From positions 40,467,668 through 40,531,667 of the forward strand of contig NC_052392.1 in assembly GCF_009389715.1 (NCBI RefSeq): DNA of 64,000 nt, written 5' to 3'. Within the stretch, counting starts at the first letter, position 1. The number at the start of each line of letters is the position of its first letter. This stretch comes from Phoenix dactylifera. Lineage: Eukaryota > Streptophyta > Magnoliopsida > Arecales > Arecaceae. Under the pieces are notes generated by a model, which made no database searches, was not told the DNA's origin, and saw only the letters and a program-made list of their open reading frames with translations. The position numbers and the translations under genes are program-made. This document shows, in pieces, positions 13,501 to 25,678 of this stretch.

Positions 13501-16172
13501 GGAACAATCAACTCGATTCCTCATAGTCGAAAGTGGCAATGGACATGGGGGTGCAACAAAGGGTGCAACCAGCGGTCTTTTTGGTAGGAGCAATCTTACC
13601 TGTTCTTATTCCTGTCAGTTGCACCCAACAGTTGCTTCATAGCATAAAAAGCTTTGATCCAAGACAGCTGGGACAACCTTGTAACTTTCTTTCTTCAATA
13701 TAAGTTGTTACTACTCATTCACTCATGGGCCATTTTTTCCAGTCCAAGGCCAAAGAAGATCCTTCCATCAATTTTTTTAATCAAAACACGATTCCACCTT
13801 TTATTCATCTCTTCTCTCTTTCTAAACCCTCTTTCACTTTTTCCTAAAGCCTCTTGTACTTCTTCTTTCATTGTGTGCTGGTTTCCGCATAGCGCTTCTA
13901 GCAAGATTCTTATTCAATATCTTCTTATCAAGGAGGCCTTTTTATCTTCTCGTGGTCTAATCATTTTTCATAGATCATTCTTGTGATTCACATACTCAGT
14001 GTATATAATATGGTCTAAATATTTGCCTTTTTCTCTCCCGTAGATTCTTTACTCAGTTTTGTGCTTAACTTGCACTAAAAAACACCAAAAGCCACATATT
14101 TCATTTTCGTTCTCACTTTGCCTTTCGTAATAGCAAACCTTTCAATTTTCACCAATTTTCGGGCTTCCTTTCATTTTTTTGAAGCACAAAGTTCTTCCTT
14201 TAATTGCGATCAAACTATTGATAAATATCAAAAAGAATAAAAAAGCAAAATCTTCATCATCAGAAATGTTTACAAGAGTTAAAGTGTCCTAGATATGCTT
14301 TCACAGTAAGAGAACATGTGATGATAAATGTTCTAGCTGACTCTACAAATAAACAGTTCACCATGATGAATCTGATGATATCAACACTGCATGTTAAAAT
14401 GTCATCCTCCAATAATTATTGCTTAATCACATAGCAAACTAGTAATATAGCTGGAAATTATATCTTATACTAACCGCATTATAACCTTCACCAAGAAATG
14501 ATGCACCATCACAGTAGCGAACCTTGACTCTGTTCCAATTAAAAAAATCTGCAAGTAGTACAAGAATGATTGGTAAAATAGTAAATATAAGGAAGGTAAG
14601 AAATACTTATTGTTAAATTCATAGAAAAGATAACAAGAATTAAACCCTGTTAAACAAAGAACATGGGGGATACTGTCTGAGACAGACCAGGATTTTCTTC
14701 ACGCTTGTTACTCAATATTCCAGTAAATGGTATCATCTTCTCCATATGGTATGATGAACCGCGGTGAGTTGTCTTGCGGAAAACACATGTTTTTATGTCC
14801 TTGCACCAGCCTCCTCCCTGGTGTGTCCAAAGAAGAAATATCCCCAATAGGTAACAGTATGGGAGGAAAAATGGATGCCCAAAAGCTCTTAAAAATATCA
14901 TCATTATAGTGCACTCTAAGTTGTCACTGTTAATAGTATGTGCAGGTAGTATGACTGTGGAATCAGACTTGACTATTAATTTTATATTTTATGTGAGTCC
15001 TCTCACCTCTAAATGGATGAGCCAACTGTTTGCTCCTGATCCATACCCACGATGTAGATGGTAACCCGGTAAGCTCCCATCCGAACATACTGAAAAAGGT
15101 ACAAAAAAATAGGTACAGGTAGAAATTAAAACTGTATAAAATTAGTGAAATCAAGGCATTGCATAGATATTTTAGAGGCCAAGCATTATCATCTTCATCT
15201 CCAAACTTTTGTCAAACAAAAGAATGATGCTCGTACTTTGAGCAAATGGATCAGCACTGACTGCCTATATTTTAAATTCAGGTGAAACCATTTATGCTGC
15301 AAGCAACAAACTTTTCAATATGGATTTAACTTCTTTTTTGAGAAGGACATTTATTAAACTTCCGAGTTGGAACCTACTAGAAAATAAAGAAAACAGAGAG
15401 AGATGGTAATGGCTGATAAAAAGACCCGATCGCACCAAGAATTTATGTCCAAAGCTTTTCAATCTCATGTGAGGCTATTTAATTTCTGGTCTGTTATCAT
15501 TGAAAACCAGGCGGTATACCAATCTAGAGTTATCTTCCATACGTTCTGATATGTTGATTAATTCTCTCACTATACATGAATAGAATGGTGGTATCGAGTG
15601 GACACAATAACCCCACAAGACAAAAGCAGGAAAAAAAAGAATTAGAAAAAAAATAAAACATGTTATGAGCAATCATTACATGATCTCAAGAAAGTAATGG
15701 AATGAGTGCAATGAAAAGGAGCAGCAACAAAAAACAAAAAGATCTTTTTTAAAAAATATATATATATAACTCGTAAAATTTATAACCAAATGATACTGAT
15801 GCCCCAAAAAAAAGGTTATTTTTTCGGGGTCAGAAGCATTGCAATAAATAAATATCACAAAGATTGGCAATAAAATCAACATCATCAATTGTAGCAAAAC
15901 CTGAGATTTAAGTAACTTCGGAACGAAAACAACAACCAAAAAAGAAAAATCAAGCGTCGGGCATAGATCCAATAATAAATAGACATGGAAGCACATATAC
16001 CAGCTCCTTTAGCATCGGCACCTCGAATGAGGGTCAGACCCACAAAGAGAGGATTCCCGCCAACAAATCCATCAGTCACAGCTTGCACCTCGCTCACATT
16101 CCACCACTCAAAGCCGCAAGAAGACCTCACGAGAAGCAGAACCGAAACCCCAAGAAGCAAGAGAGCTTTCAT
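4214..16172 (-). CDS. Pectin acetylesterase (CE13/NOTUM family), 410 aa, 12 exons
   Basis: Minus-strand exons in order are 16172-16001, 15089-15007, 14817-14688, 14548-14475, 12670-12584, 12495-12371, 12188-12128, 12027-11974, 11867-11790, 11543-11438, 11350-11205 and 4330-4214. All borders are GT-AG and the sum is 1233 nt including the stop. The enzyme removes acetyl groups from cell-wall homogalacturonan. An N-terminal hydrophobic signal peptide (about residues 1-20, [14 protein letters not shown]) predicts secretion. Family hallmarks follow in order: [19 protein letters not shown], the GGGWC block (86-90), [21 protein letters not shown] with nucleophile Ser189, NTAYDVWQ with Asp285, and INSCFAHCQ with His352. 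These three residues match the Ser-Asp-His triad of the NOTUM/PAE fold. The C-terminal cysteine block is [13 protein letters not shown]. Length is normal for plant PAEs. The ATG at 16172 is chosen because it starts the signal peptide directly. Intron 11 is 6.9 kb and repeat-filled. The gene looks functional. Confidence 0.93.
7139..7245. repeat. Poly-G tract and GA-rich microsatellite in PAE intron 11
   Basis: A run of 17 G residues (7139-7155) is followed within 60 bp by purine-rich GAGA sequence (about 7200-7245). It is low-complexity DNA. Open frames here on either strand are only translations of the repeat. Confidence 0.85.
7900..8420 (-). repeat. Segmental duplication, copy B inside PAE intron 11
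   Basis: This is the diverged partner of 3975-4580, lying about 3.9 kb away in the same orientation inside the last intron. Similarity covers 3' flank, exon and upstream intron sequence (for example GTTAATCAGGCC on the minus strand near 8368, matching GTTGATCAGGCC near 4530). Divergence is substantial, so the event is not recent. Confidence 0.7.
8105..8235 (-). pseudogene. Decayed extra copy of the PAE terminal exon
   Basis: Read on the minus strand from a retained CAG acceptor-like site at 8236, the frame gives [11 protein letters not shown], a TAG at 8199-8197, then [11 protein letters not shown] 2-bp shift follows, and then PCDKNCQ. This tracks the real exon 12 ([31 protein letters not shown]) position by position, including the CPYPCD cysteine block, although the first Cys is Ser here. 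The stop, the frameshift and the lost Cys make it non-functional. It resembles other PAE paralogues at some positions (SEVKAI, CDKNCQ) better than exon 12 does. It may therefore be the remnant of a tandem paralogue or of the gene's ancestral last exon. Which of the two is inference. Confidence 0.8.
9392..9688. mobile_element. CGGTAC-rich MITE-like element, copy 1
   Basis: The element is bounded by CCAAGGTCCGTAAT on the left and, inverted, CCATGGTCTGCCAT on the right. The interior is made of repeated CGGTAC/CCGGTA-type motifs in both orientations, with no coding capacity. Imperfect inverted ends and about 300 bp length suggest a non-autonomous DNA transposon. The superfamily cannot be assigned. 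Confidence 0.55.
9807..10079. mobile_element. CGGTAC-rich MITE-like element, copy 2
   Basis: This belongs to the same family as 9392-9688. It begins CCAAGATCCGTCGTACCGG and ends with GTACGGCAGACCATGG, whose last 12 bases also end copy 1. It lies 118 bp after copy 1. Its centre has expanded into a 21-bp tandem array. Confidence 0.55.
9850..9960. repeat. 21-bp satellite-like array of ACCGGT palindromes, five copies
   Basis: Five consecutive 21-bp units run from 9850 to 9954, and a partial sixth follows. Each unit carries two ACCGGT hexamers separated by CCGA. A CpG-dense block like this is striking inside AT-rich intron DNA. The open frame across it (repeating RVPVRTG) is an artefact of a repeat unit divisible by three. 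Confidence 0.9.
10860..10935. repeat. (CCCT)n and CT-rich low-complexity tract
   Basis: CCCTCCCT repeats pass into a TCTC-rich stretch, next to further CGGT-type relics (10606-10670 and 10950-10990). It lies within PAE intron 11. Confidence 0.85.
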
Positions 16173-16285
16173 GAGTTCTCTCCACCTCTTCCTCGCCTTC
16201 CTCTTCTTCACAGCTAAAGAAAAGAGGAAGAAGAGAAGGAGAGGGGAAGCAAGAGAAACAGATCTAGTCGGAAGAGGCCAAAGGC

Positions 16286-16296
16286 TTATATATAAG
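16286..16296 (-). promoter_or_regulatory. Probable TATA box of the pectin acetylesterase gene
   Basis: The sequence TTATATATAAG sits about 115 bp upstream of the ATG at 16172 on the minus strand, in a good position for a core promoter. The (AG)17 microsatellite 50 bp further upstream could act as a GAGA-type element. Both roles are inferred from position. Confidence 0.5.
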
Positions 16297-16343
16297 AAGA
16301 AGTGCCGGGTAAAAAATAAAAAGTTGGCACCTTTATTTAATAT

Positions 16344-16346
<3 letters not shown>

Positions 16347-16380
<34 letters not shown>
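16347..16380. repeat. (AG)17 microsatellite in the PAE promoter
   Basis: A perfect dinucleotide run lies immediately upstream of the likely TATA box of the minus-strand PAE gene. Confidence 0.95.
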
Positions 16381-16383
<3 letters not shown>

Positions 16384-16399
16384 GCAATGTGAGTGATTT

Positions 16400-19352
16400 T
16401 TCCAGTTGAAAGCTGGAACTGCAGGGGTTGGGTTGTTTGTCCTGTAATAAGGAGGGTTGAGAGTTGGGGCTTTCGAGTGTCGGTGCTTTAAAGGAAGGAG
16501 GGGAGAAGTGAGGATTTTTTGCGCCCGTTAGCTGTTTATTTCAGTAAATAAATGCATGGGTTCTTGTGATCTCCTTTTTCTCTAGCCCATCTCTCAAACT
16601 CCCCCGGCTCCTGCGCCTAAACTTCTCCTGTACTGTTGTAGTGCTGCTAACTTCTTAGAGTTTTTCAAAAAAAAATAATTTGATATTATAATTAAAATTT
16701 ATTTAGACTATTGAGTTAAAAATTTTATTAAATTTATGAATTGGATCAATATAACCAGTAAAATTATAAAATTATAAGCTAAACTAGAACTATATTGAAA
16801 TAACTTTAGGGCAACCAATCCGAATCTCATAAAAAATTAATAATAATAATAAATAGTTGGACTTTTACACTACACACACATATATTGCGTCTTTTTTGAT
16901 CTCCTGTACCGCACCAATCCTCTGGTGGTGGCAGATGTAAGCCAACGACGCAATGCAATTTTTTTTTTCTTTTTTTGTTGCTATTTTTGGCTATCATAAT
17001 TAGGGCCAGTAGTGCTCTTTGGAAAATGGTTGCATTAGTAAAGAATCGAGGAAGAGCTTTTTTTTCTTCTTTTTTCTAAGGGAAAGGAAGGGCGGCTGTT
17101 TGATCTCTATTTTGGATCATTTGAAAGGGAAAGCTAATCTCCAATATTGTGGGTGAATAAGATAATATCATACAATTTACCATAAATCTACAAACTCCAC
17201 AACCTTAACATGGGGGACAAAGGATACCCTACCATGCAAGTTGGTGCAAGGAATAGAACATTTTGATGTCCACATTGTCAGAAAGGCTCAAAGGGTACCC
17301 CATGCTGATGAGAATAGCAAGCTTTTGCTTTTATAATGGTTAGGTTTACGGAGAGCTTTTAAAATGGTTAGGTTGAGAATAACTTGCTCATGTGCACTTG
17401 TTTTGCCTAGCTTTCCAGTGGGACCTTCTGAGATGGGATCTGGTGCAATTTACTTTTATTTGGGCATCCACCAGATTTCCTATCCAAAGTTCTCATGCTA
17501 ATGATGACTTCCAAAGCCGTCTCCATGTTCGTTCGTTAGAGCTGAAGCACTCTAGATTGGTAGCGTGGATGATGATTTATCCCCATACGAGCTTGCATGA
17601 ACCTGTCGCGGTCTCGGGACGGCATTTATGGCCGCCATCACGAGAAAAGGGTGACCATGGGGATATGTAAAGCGACTTGGACTTGGAGCTCTTCCGGGAT
17701 TTCTACATGGCCTTCCATCTCTCCTCCTTTTTCTTTTTCTTTTTCTTTTTCTTTTTTAAGTTAAAAAATATATTACAAATATATTTAATAAAATTAAAAA
17801 ATAATAAATTTTGAAGTATTCTAGACAACTCTTCTTTTTGGGCTCATAGGGTGCTCCCGAAAGTGACAGACCGCATAAAAAGTCACTTAGTCCACGGCTC
17901 CTCCATTGGTATTTCTAAATACATGCCAAATCTAAAAGACCACTTTTTCACTCATCATAGCCCAAATATCTCGAAGCAGAAGTTTTCCTCCATTGCTACA
18001 CGGGCATTCTGAATCCAACTGGCCATGATGGTTGAGTTTTTCTTCAGAATAATTGAGCTGTAACTCACGCCGCTCAGGCCGGCGAAATGCATGGACTTTC
18101 ACCTAAAAAGAAAGGAACGGTAGTGGTGCATTCAGAAAATCGGAGAAATTCTTTTCAGCCCTGCCGACACCGAGATGATGTAGACAAGGGAGCTCCCTTT
18201 CAAGGGGCTGTTCCAGCTTTCTTGTTTTTATTTTTTTCTTTCGGCTGGGATGACCCCACCGTTGGATTGGTGGCTCGAGGACAAATCTGTCATGATCTTA
18301 GTGGTTAGACACGGCCACGAACGGCTTGCTATGTAGCTCTGATCTCACACCATGCACGTTATACACTTGATGATGCTATGCGAGAGCCTTAATCACACAG
18401 CGTTTTGGCATTTTGAAGTAAATTTTCCACGCATCATGATCACCGTTCGTTTTGCTGCTCCAAATAAATCTGTTAAATGTGTTGCAGGAAGGATTGTAAC
18501 CAAAATCATGGTCCTGTACATGCTTGTTAAAAAAATATGTCTCTGAATATAGAGATGTAAGAAGAAAGATCGACATGCAGCTACAAAACTAGTGCACAAC
18601 GGCACGCATGTAGGTCACCTTGCTCTAATGATTCCTCTCAGTTTTCTTAAATAGACATATGTATTAAACATCTAGATTCGCAAATGTCTTGATATAAATA
18701 TAAGTTATTCCTCCCCTGTTTTATTATTATTATTAAGAAGGACAAGGGTCAGGCAGCCGGTAGGTCGATCGAGGGTCGCGAGGAACCTCTCTAGCGAGAA
18801 ATTGGATCCGCACAAGGTTCGAAATGACAGCTGTTTGCGATACTTCCAAAGGCCGTCCCGTCCCCTGTATGGCGTATATGAAGAATCATTGTTATTTATC
18901 GTTAATTAAGGTTTAATTTTATTCCAGGCCTTCAGGGTAATGCCATGGGGTGTCGGCGCTGTGGGCCAGAATTGGCAGGAGAACAAGTTTTTCAGGAATA
19001 ACTTATTGTTATCCCCAGTAGGCAGTAGCTAGAGCTAATACTGGAATAGATTTGGATATAGGGATGGTACAAAATTTGCACTTGGAATAAATGATTTCAT
19101 CCTTTCCCTGCAAGCAACCTTATCCCCGTTTCAAGCCTACCCTAGTTTCCAATAGATTCCTACAGCTTCTCATGGTCCACCCTAGTTTCAGGCCCTCATG
19201 AAAATCTAGGCTTATGACAAACCTAGCATGGCTTTAACAACTTGGGGGGTTTGTACCCCAATAATTCTACGTTCATTATTTATGGAGAAAGAGGGGGCAA
19301 GGGAAAGAATACCAAGGATATCCATATATTGGAGATGCAGTGAGCTACTAGT

Positions 19353-19383
<31 letters not shown>

Positions 19384-21490
19384 TTCTTTTATTTCAGCTG
19401 ATTCTATCAGGCGCCAAAATATTGGCCTAGTTTGATTGGTGGGCTAAGAACCTCTACTTCAGCCTGGCCAACACCAAGCCTAGTGGTTAAAAATAATTGC
19501 TTAGGTCTAGATCAGATCCCCCCAATAGCAACAGAGTCATTTTTCCTTTTTTTGTCATAAATAATGATCAATCAAAGTTGGTTAGTTTACAATATTTGCG
19601 TTATGTATACACGATTAAGAACAAATGATTGCAAGTCAAACAAGTCTTCCTCATCTATTTTATAATGGATGAATAACAATAATAGAGTCCCAAAGATGTA
19701 CGAAAATTCGCAAAACTTGCAACGAAGTCGAAGAGAATATCCTCATTATATAGAATATGTAGATTCAAATTTTATACAACTCTCAAGACATCGCCAAGTG
19801 ATCTAAATGTTCATTGTGTTCTCAACAAGTTGCTGAAAAATCTCGTTTTACTACCTTTCTGGCCAGTTTGTGGAGTAAATAATATTTCTTTTCTATTATT
19901 GTCAACTATATTTTATTGCAAAAACTAATAGTAGCCATTAGTTACAAATACAATTTTACAAAAGGTTTTTAGTTGAAGTCTTCAATGCTCGACTAAAAGA
20001 TGTTAGAATGGTAATTTTTTTTATTACATCAAAGATTTTCCGTCATTAAACTTCTTTATCACTACATGGGCACATGTCCTAAAATTTGACAGAATCTAAA
20101 GAAATCAAACTTTGCTATAGCGATGAATTAGTTTAGATTTTTTTATTTTTTTTATTTGGGTTGGGACTGATATTTTTTTTTTCTCGATGAGAAGCAGCAA
20201 GCTACCTATTAGAGTACGCTGTTAGTGCAAGTCAGCCATAGCTTATAAATCCCTCGATAAATTTGCATATCAACGGAATCGCATTGTTTCATTTGGTGCA
20301 GTCTACACAAAGTGTTTCTTTCCACTATTTTCTAAAAAAAAAAAAAGTCAAAGATTTTCTTTGGCTTACGTATATGTATATACTATTGAATTAGAAAGTT
20401 ATATAAATTGTAAAATATTGTCCTTACATATAAATTTATATATATCAACAGATGGATATGACCAATGAAATTTTGTCCAGTGTTTCATGTCTTTATGCTC
20501 AATGTGAATTATTTAATTATATATTTTAAGAGAGATTTAGATATTATGGTTAAATCATTTAAGTATGCATGTGAAGAGTAAAATGTAGAGAGCATACGAA
20601 AGTGAAACTCCATGAAATAATGTTAAAGAACCTTCTTTTTTCCAATAAACATGCCTATACCTCACTAATCGCCGATAACTCTCCCCACTTTTTTTTAGCC
20701 ACTCATGAAAAGAAGTTTATATATATATATATATATATATCAGCTACTCACACTAATCTCTCAGGCCAACAGAATCAAAAAAAAGAACACAGCTTAGTGA
20801 GAAAGAGGCAGTATGGTTGGTTCAAAGGGTCTCTTCGGAATGATGGACTGTGTATGAGGCGATCATGTTTGCCTCTTTGTATACATGCACGGTCCGAAAA
20901 AAGTTTCAAAAAAGTTTTTAATTTTTCTTTATATATATTTTTGGTAGAAGAAGTTTCCTCTTCTTAATGGTGGACAAAAGTTAATTACCTATCAATGGTC
21001 AAAAGTCAGGGTAGAAGTTTATAAACTTCGCTTTGTTGGAGCTGTCCATTTCAATTAACAGGGTTATGAGTTATGCCATCAACAACTGGACTTTCGCCTA
21101 AAGGAGATAGCATTAACATATTAGAAAATGATGGGCTAACTTAAAAGCATAGGTGGACTGTTGGAAAAAGGTAATCCATGCAGTAACTTCGATCATGGAC
21201 GCAGGTCACATCGCTTTCCTCTGATTTGGTTATGAAGCAAAGCAGCAGAGCATAATGGAGATCTGGTGGTTCTCCCACCTACCATGGCAGTTCTTTTGTT
21301 AATGTAGCCCTAGCCCTCAATGCAGTTCTCTCACTCACCAAATACCAAACACAGCGGATGCAGTGCTTTTTAGCAATGGAATCATTGTAAATTTTTTTTT
21401 ATAAAAAAATACTTGTAAAATTTATGAATAAAAGTTGTCTGTCATGGAATACCTGAATGCCATTCAATTTGATTTTTTGCGCAAAAAAAA
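16400..21490. other. Intergenic DNA with microsatellites, no gene seen
   Basis: No coding block shows recognisable protein similarity. Contents include a TTTTC repeat (17727-17757), a (GA)n run (19356-19382), a (TA)n run (20717-20740) and many poly-T/poly-A stretches. The stretch 18737-18850 is GC-richer and reads like an old transposon fragment, but I cannot name it. The longest frames (up to 121 codons) have composition and content expected by chance. Confidence 0.5.
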
Positions 21491-21495
21491 AATCA

Positions 21496-21567
21496 TGTGG
21501 CTGCTGGGATTCGAGCCCAGGTCTCCACGGCCACAACGTGGAATTCTAACCACTAAACTACAGCCAC
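21496..21567 (-). tRNA. tRNA-His (anticodon GTG)
   Basis: On the minus strand the 7-bp acceptor stem GTGGCTG pairs with CAGCCAC. The D-arm has TTTAGTGGTTAGAAT, the anticodon loop reads TTGTGGC with anticodon GTG, and the T-arm has GGGCTCGAATCCC. The split A and B boxes needed for RNA polymerase III are intact, no intron is present, and a run of T (plus-strand poly-A at 21483-21492) directly follows the gene as terminator. The sequence is of the nuclear type. Plastid and mitochondrial trnH start differently (GCGGATG), so this is not an organelle insertion. Confidence 0.96.
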
Positions 21568-21704
21568 TTGATTTTTCTGGCAGCGCTTTTATATGAATAA
21601 TGTATCCATACTATCTCACCTTGTACTACGCAGTCCTTGATCGGCTTCGGTCTTCTCCAGAACACTCGAGCACATACCATCGATTAGAACGATCCAGGTC
21701 AACA

Positions 21705-22245
21705 TTACTGCCACTGGGCACAAAACGAATAGTGCACAAAGTTGAGGCAGCCCGGTGTGGCCCGAAAGATCCAAGTTGTTCTTTGTTTCAGGTCCAGCTA
21801 TCCCATGCAGCCGCCCATCCCCACTGGGTGCTAACCTCGCTGTCACGCCGTCAATGGCGCACACAAAAGCGGTGTTAACGAAGTACCCAAGGGAGAGGAG
21901 GAGCCATGAGATCGAAGGACGTAGAGAGGGACCGCATGCCGGCTGGGGGCCTCGCTGCAGAAGAACTCCATCAGTCCAACCAGTGTAGACTTGTCGGCGA
22001 TACTGAAAATAGCATGCATACTGCAAGGATAACCAGAGGAGGAACACGAAGACGAGGGGGATGACCGGGATGGAGACGGCAGGGACGAGGAAGGGGGCGA
22101 TCGAGCTGGAAGTCCATGATGCTGCCCTGCTGGATGGTGAAGCTCTGGAGCATCCGGACCAGGATCTTCACCCCTCCTCCACTTGGGTCGCCCAGCGCAC
22201 TTTCCATGGCTCCGGGGTGGTGGCGCCTTGGATTAAGCCACTATT
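21705..22245 (-). pseudogene. NRT1/PTR family (NPF) transporter, broken C-terminal fragment
   Basis: Minus-strand pieces in different frames match the C-terminal third of plant NPF (POT/PTR, major facilitator) transporters in the right order. They are WKVRWATQVEE, then VKILVRML joined directly to QSFTIQQGSIMDFQL, then LVPAVSIPVIPLVFVFLL joined to WLSLQYACYF. ADKSTLVGLMEFF and CSEAP follow in a second frame, then SISWLLLSLGYFVNTAF and AIDGVTARLAPSGDG, and lastly CLNFVHYSFCAQW before a stop. At least four frameshifts are needed. Two internal deletions are visible: one between VRML and QSFTIQQG, and one of roughly 60 codons after VFVFLL. The closest subfamily by motif memory is NPF4, but this is uncertain. 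The N-terminal two-thirds is absent. It is not functional as a transporter. Confidence 0.85.
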
Positions 22246-22249
22246 AGAT

Positions 22250-24503
22250 TAGATTAAGCCACTCCTCTCCTCTCGGAAGGTGGCATACTGAAACGAAACG
22301 AATGAAAGAAAAATTTTGACTTGAGTGCAGCTCTAGCTGGAGTTGCTGATCCCACAAACTTAGACCATTGACCTTGATTTTGACCTGTTGACCATGTCAG
22401 GTTAAGACTTTTGTGTCGTAGCAAGTAACTTAGAATCCTTTTTAACAGTAGTTTATGAATAGTCGCATTAAGTTCATTGCAAATCAAATTCTCAATTGTT
22501 GCTTGCTCTCGTGATTTACATGACTTTCGACTTGATTTACAAGAAATTCCAAAAGAGCTGGACTCACGTTCTATATGGTTTGAAGTTTATGTTGATTTAA
22601 TTTTGTTGGTTTCTGGTGGTAGTTGCAGGGGTGATGGCGTCGGTTTGTGTCAAGATAGAGGGATCGCTCTTTATTTTTACTGGTTGGAATACCAGCATAT
22701 TAATTTGAGAGATGTAGAATGTGTTTTTTTGGAGGAAAAAAAAAAACTTTAGGGAAGGCCAAGAAACCTTCAGATTTTGAGGTCTAGCTTTGCAAATCTA
22801 AATATTGTACATAGAGATCTATATTTTAGGAAATGAAACAAGCTGGATATCTATTGACTTATCTTACCACTTTATCAGGGGGAAAAAATAAAACTCTATT
22901 AAGCTCAACATACATTGTCGACTATTTTCTTATTAAATTAAGCTTTTTAGGTCAACTGATCAATTAACAAGGTATTAGAGTTTAGACTTGCAGTAGATCA
23001 AAAATTTAATTCTCTCCATGCTAGTTATTATATAATTTTTCATGGTCATTTGCTATTCTAATTCTGATATTTTCTAACTCATTAGACCATGTAAGGTTGT
23101 AAGCCTGTATACATTGCTGACTCTTTCCTCATTAGCTTAATCTTTTTAGATTAATTAGTTAGTTGAGGGTTAGTGTGGCATCCTTGCCATATTTTACTTT
23201 CTGTTTTTTGTTTATGACAACATGAAAACAGAGGCAAAACACTCATTTACTATTTTATTTTTTTTGAAAAAACATTCCAAGTTTTTGACAAAAAAAAGAG
23301 AGAGTAAAAGCTGCCAATTTTATAGCTTACAATTTTTCTGAAAACGGAAATCTCACCACCACCACAATGCAAAGTGACTTCTTGTATTCTGATTTTCAAA
23401 AAAAAATAAAAAGAAGAAGAAATAGGTCTTGGTTTCATTAAAACTAAGAACAGAGGATGATGCTAAATGGTACTTAACCATGCAAGTTAGGGGAAGTCAA
23501 GCAGCTTAAGCTCATGGGGATCAACTGGTCAGTTGACACTAAGAATATCAAATACATAATGTACAATGACGACAAACTGGCTAAAATGGCAGCTACCTTA
23601 GAAAAGAAGGAAATAAAATAAAACGAAGCATGTACCAAAAAAAAAAATGTGTAACACATGGCCTAGATTTTTTCTAAGCTTTGCAACAAAGAACAGTTAA
23701 CAAATTTTTCTTTTTAGCCTCTCTTTCTTTTTAAGGATAATATTGGCTGTTCTAAATTTATGCTGGAAGTGTGAGGGGAGGGTTAAATCCAAGTGGCATA
23801 AAACTAAGATTACTTATGAGAATATAACTTATTCACAGATATTTCCTGAAGTAAGACCAACATTCAAGGCCCTTGCATCAATGAGCTCGAATTGATAAAG
23901 AAAAAAATGGAGACAAATAATTTAGGTAGATTCCAATTTTAAGGAGAGTAGATGAATGAATTATATATTTCAATCGATAATCAACAATTCAACGTGCCAA
24001 ACTATATTCACAAATCATCAATAATCATCAAATCTTGCAGCCTTCCTTTACATATTCGTAAACCTTTTGAGTTTTTGCATCAAACTTAAGAATAGATGTC
24101 ATTCTTAAATAATCCAAGGACATTGTGATGTATTAGGTATGTCGTCATTATTTACAAAATATGGTGCAATGGTATTCTGATGGAAATTATGAATACTCTT
24201 CTGGTGATATTATCAAATATAGGATCTTAACGAAATACGCTATCCCATTTTATTTTCCCATTTTCATAATTTTTCTAGAATTATTTTGAGTTAATTATTA
24301 AGCCCACTTTCTACGGGATATTAAGCCAACAGTTTAACCAAGCCCACTGAAATTGGATTCGGAGGCCCAAATCCTATGCTCACAATGATTTTTTTTTTTT
24401 TTTTTCCGGATAAGATCCACCAGGAAAAGTTAAAGCACACGAGCACCTGTCCAAGCTTCTCCAACACTATATATTTCTATCAGCCATTGTGTCACTCTGC
24501 TGC

Positions 24504-24578
<75 letters not shown>

Positions 24579-25675
24579 GTGTGTGTGTGTGTGTGGTCTT
24601 TGTCTGCGCGGGAAGGCACTTGGGCCTTAGTAGAAAGTGACCACGAAGGCACAAACTGGAAAAGGAGAGGGCATCAAATAATTCGGTGCACTAAAAGATG
24701 TGCTCCCTTCACACTCAAGTGTCATCTATTATCATACAAACTTAGGTTTCCTTAGATCTGCATAAATAGGAGCACCTGAGAAGTTGATTGGAACCAACCA
24801 GAGATAGAGTTTTAGGAGCCGTTCTTTTTGCATTTGGGGGCTATTTTTTGGGTGGTAACTTGGTCTGTACTTGTCCATATTTTCATTTGATTTTGCCTCT
24901 TTCTGGTAATTATATGATGCCTCACTGTGTTTGGGCAGAAAATGATTTCTCTATACTGCTTTTTGCTTATTGATATGTTTCATTCCTGGATCTTCTCTTG
25001 ATTTTTGATGAGTTTTTTGAACCTTTATATGGTTTTCTTTGTGTCGATAAATTCTACGGAATTGCTCGAGTCTTGACTCTTGTGCTTGTTTGCTCTCTTG
25101 ATGGTTTCTCTTTATCGTATTTAATAAATTTATAGTTTATTATGTGCTCTGAGCAGAATACTAGTCACTATGTCCAAACCATGGTTACATTGTATTATTT
25201 AATAATTTATCTATCCTTTATAGAGATCAATCGGTTGAATGTCTCCTTAAATGTACTTGCCTCCCCTTTCTCTCCTTGAACTATGTTGTTTGGATTCTCA
25301 GTTCAAAGTTTTAATAATTTCACATTTCCTTCTTCTCCTTCTTCTTTCAGTTCATTCTCACAATTTCCCTGTCATGGATTTCATCAAATGCTCCCCTTTC
25401 TTAATTAGCAATCTGTTAACTTGTTTAGTGGCCTTCATCGAGTAGAATTCCAGTACAATTCACATACTGAAACCGAATATCTTTCTTTAGCTATGTTTTT
25501 TTGAGCGGAATACTTCTGCCACTGTGTTACACTGAATTTGCCATGAGGATCTAGTTACTTATATGACCTGAAATTTCCTCCCCTATGGACCTCACTCTAA
25601 GACTACTCATGAATGTGGCCTAATTCATAGATGGAGATAGTATTTTCAGTATATAACTTTGGTTGCATGTTGTTT
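22250..25675. other. Intergenic DNA with transposon relics
   Basis: No gene is seen. Two related stretches near 22905-22990 and 23105-23180 (…ATTAAGCTTTTTAGGTCAACTG… type) include a GGTATTAGAG motif. This resembles a degraded initiator-Met primer-binding site next to a Copia-type LTR end, which is only suggestive. A large compound TA/GT microsatellite occurs at 24506-24595. The upstream leader exon of the HAD gene probably lies in 24.7-25.6 kb but I cannot place it. Confidence 0.4.
24506..24595. repeat. Compound (TA)n-(GT)n microsatellite
   Basis: About 70 bp of alternating TA, broken once by ACA at 24541-24543, is followed by about nine GT units. Open frames over it are repeat translations. 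Confidence 0.97.
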
Positions 25676-25678
25676 TAA

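Noticed and set aside
24376-24755. Frames rich in alternating Tyr-Ile near 24.5 kb
   Set aside because: Translation of the (TA)n microsatellite.
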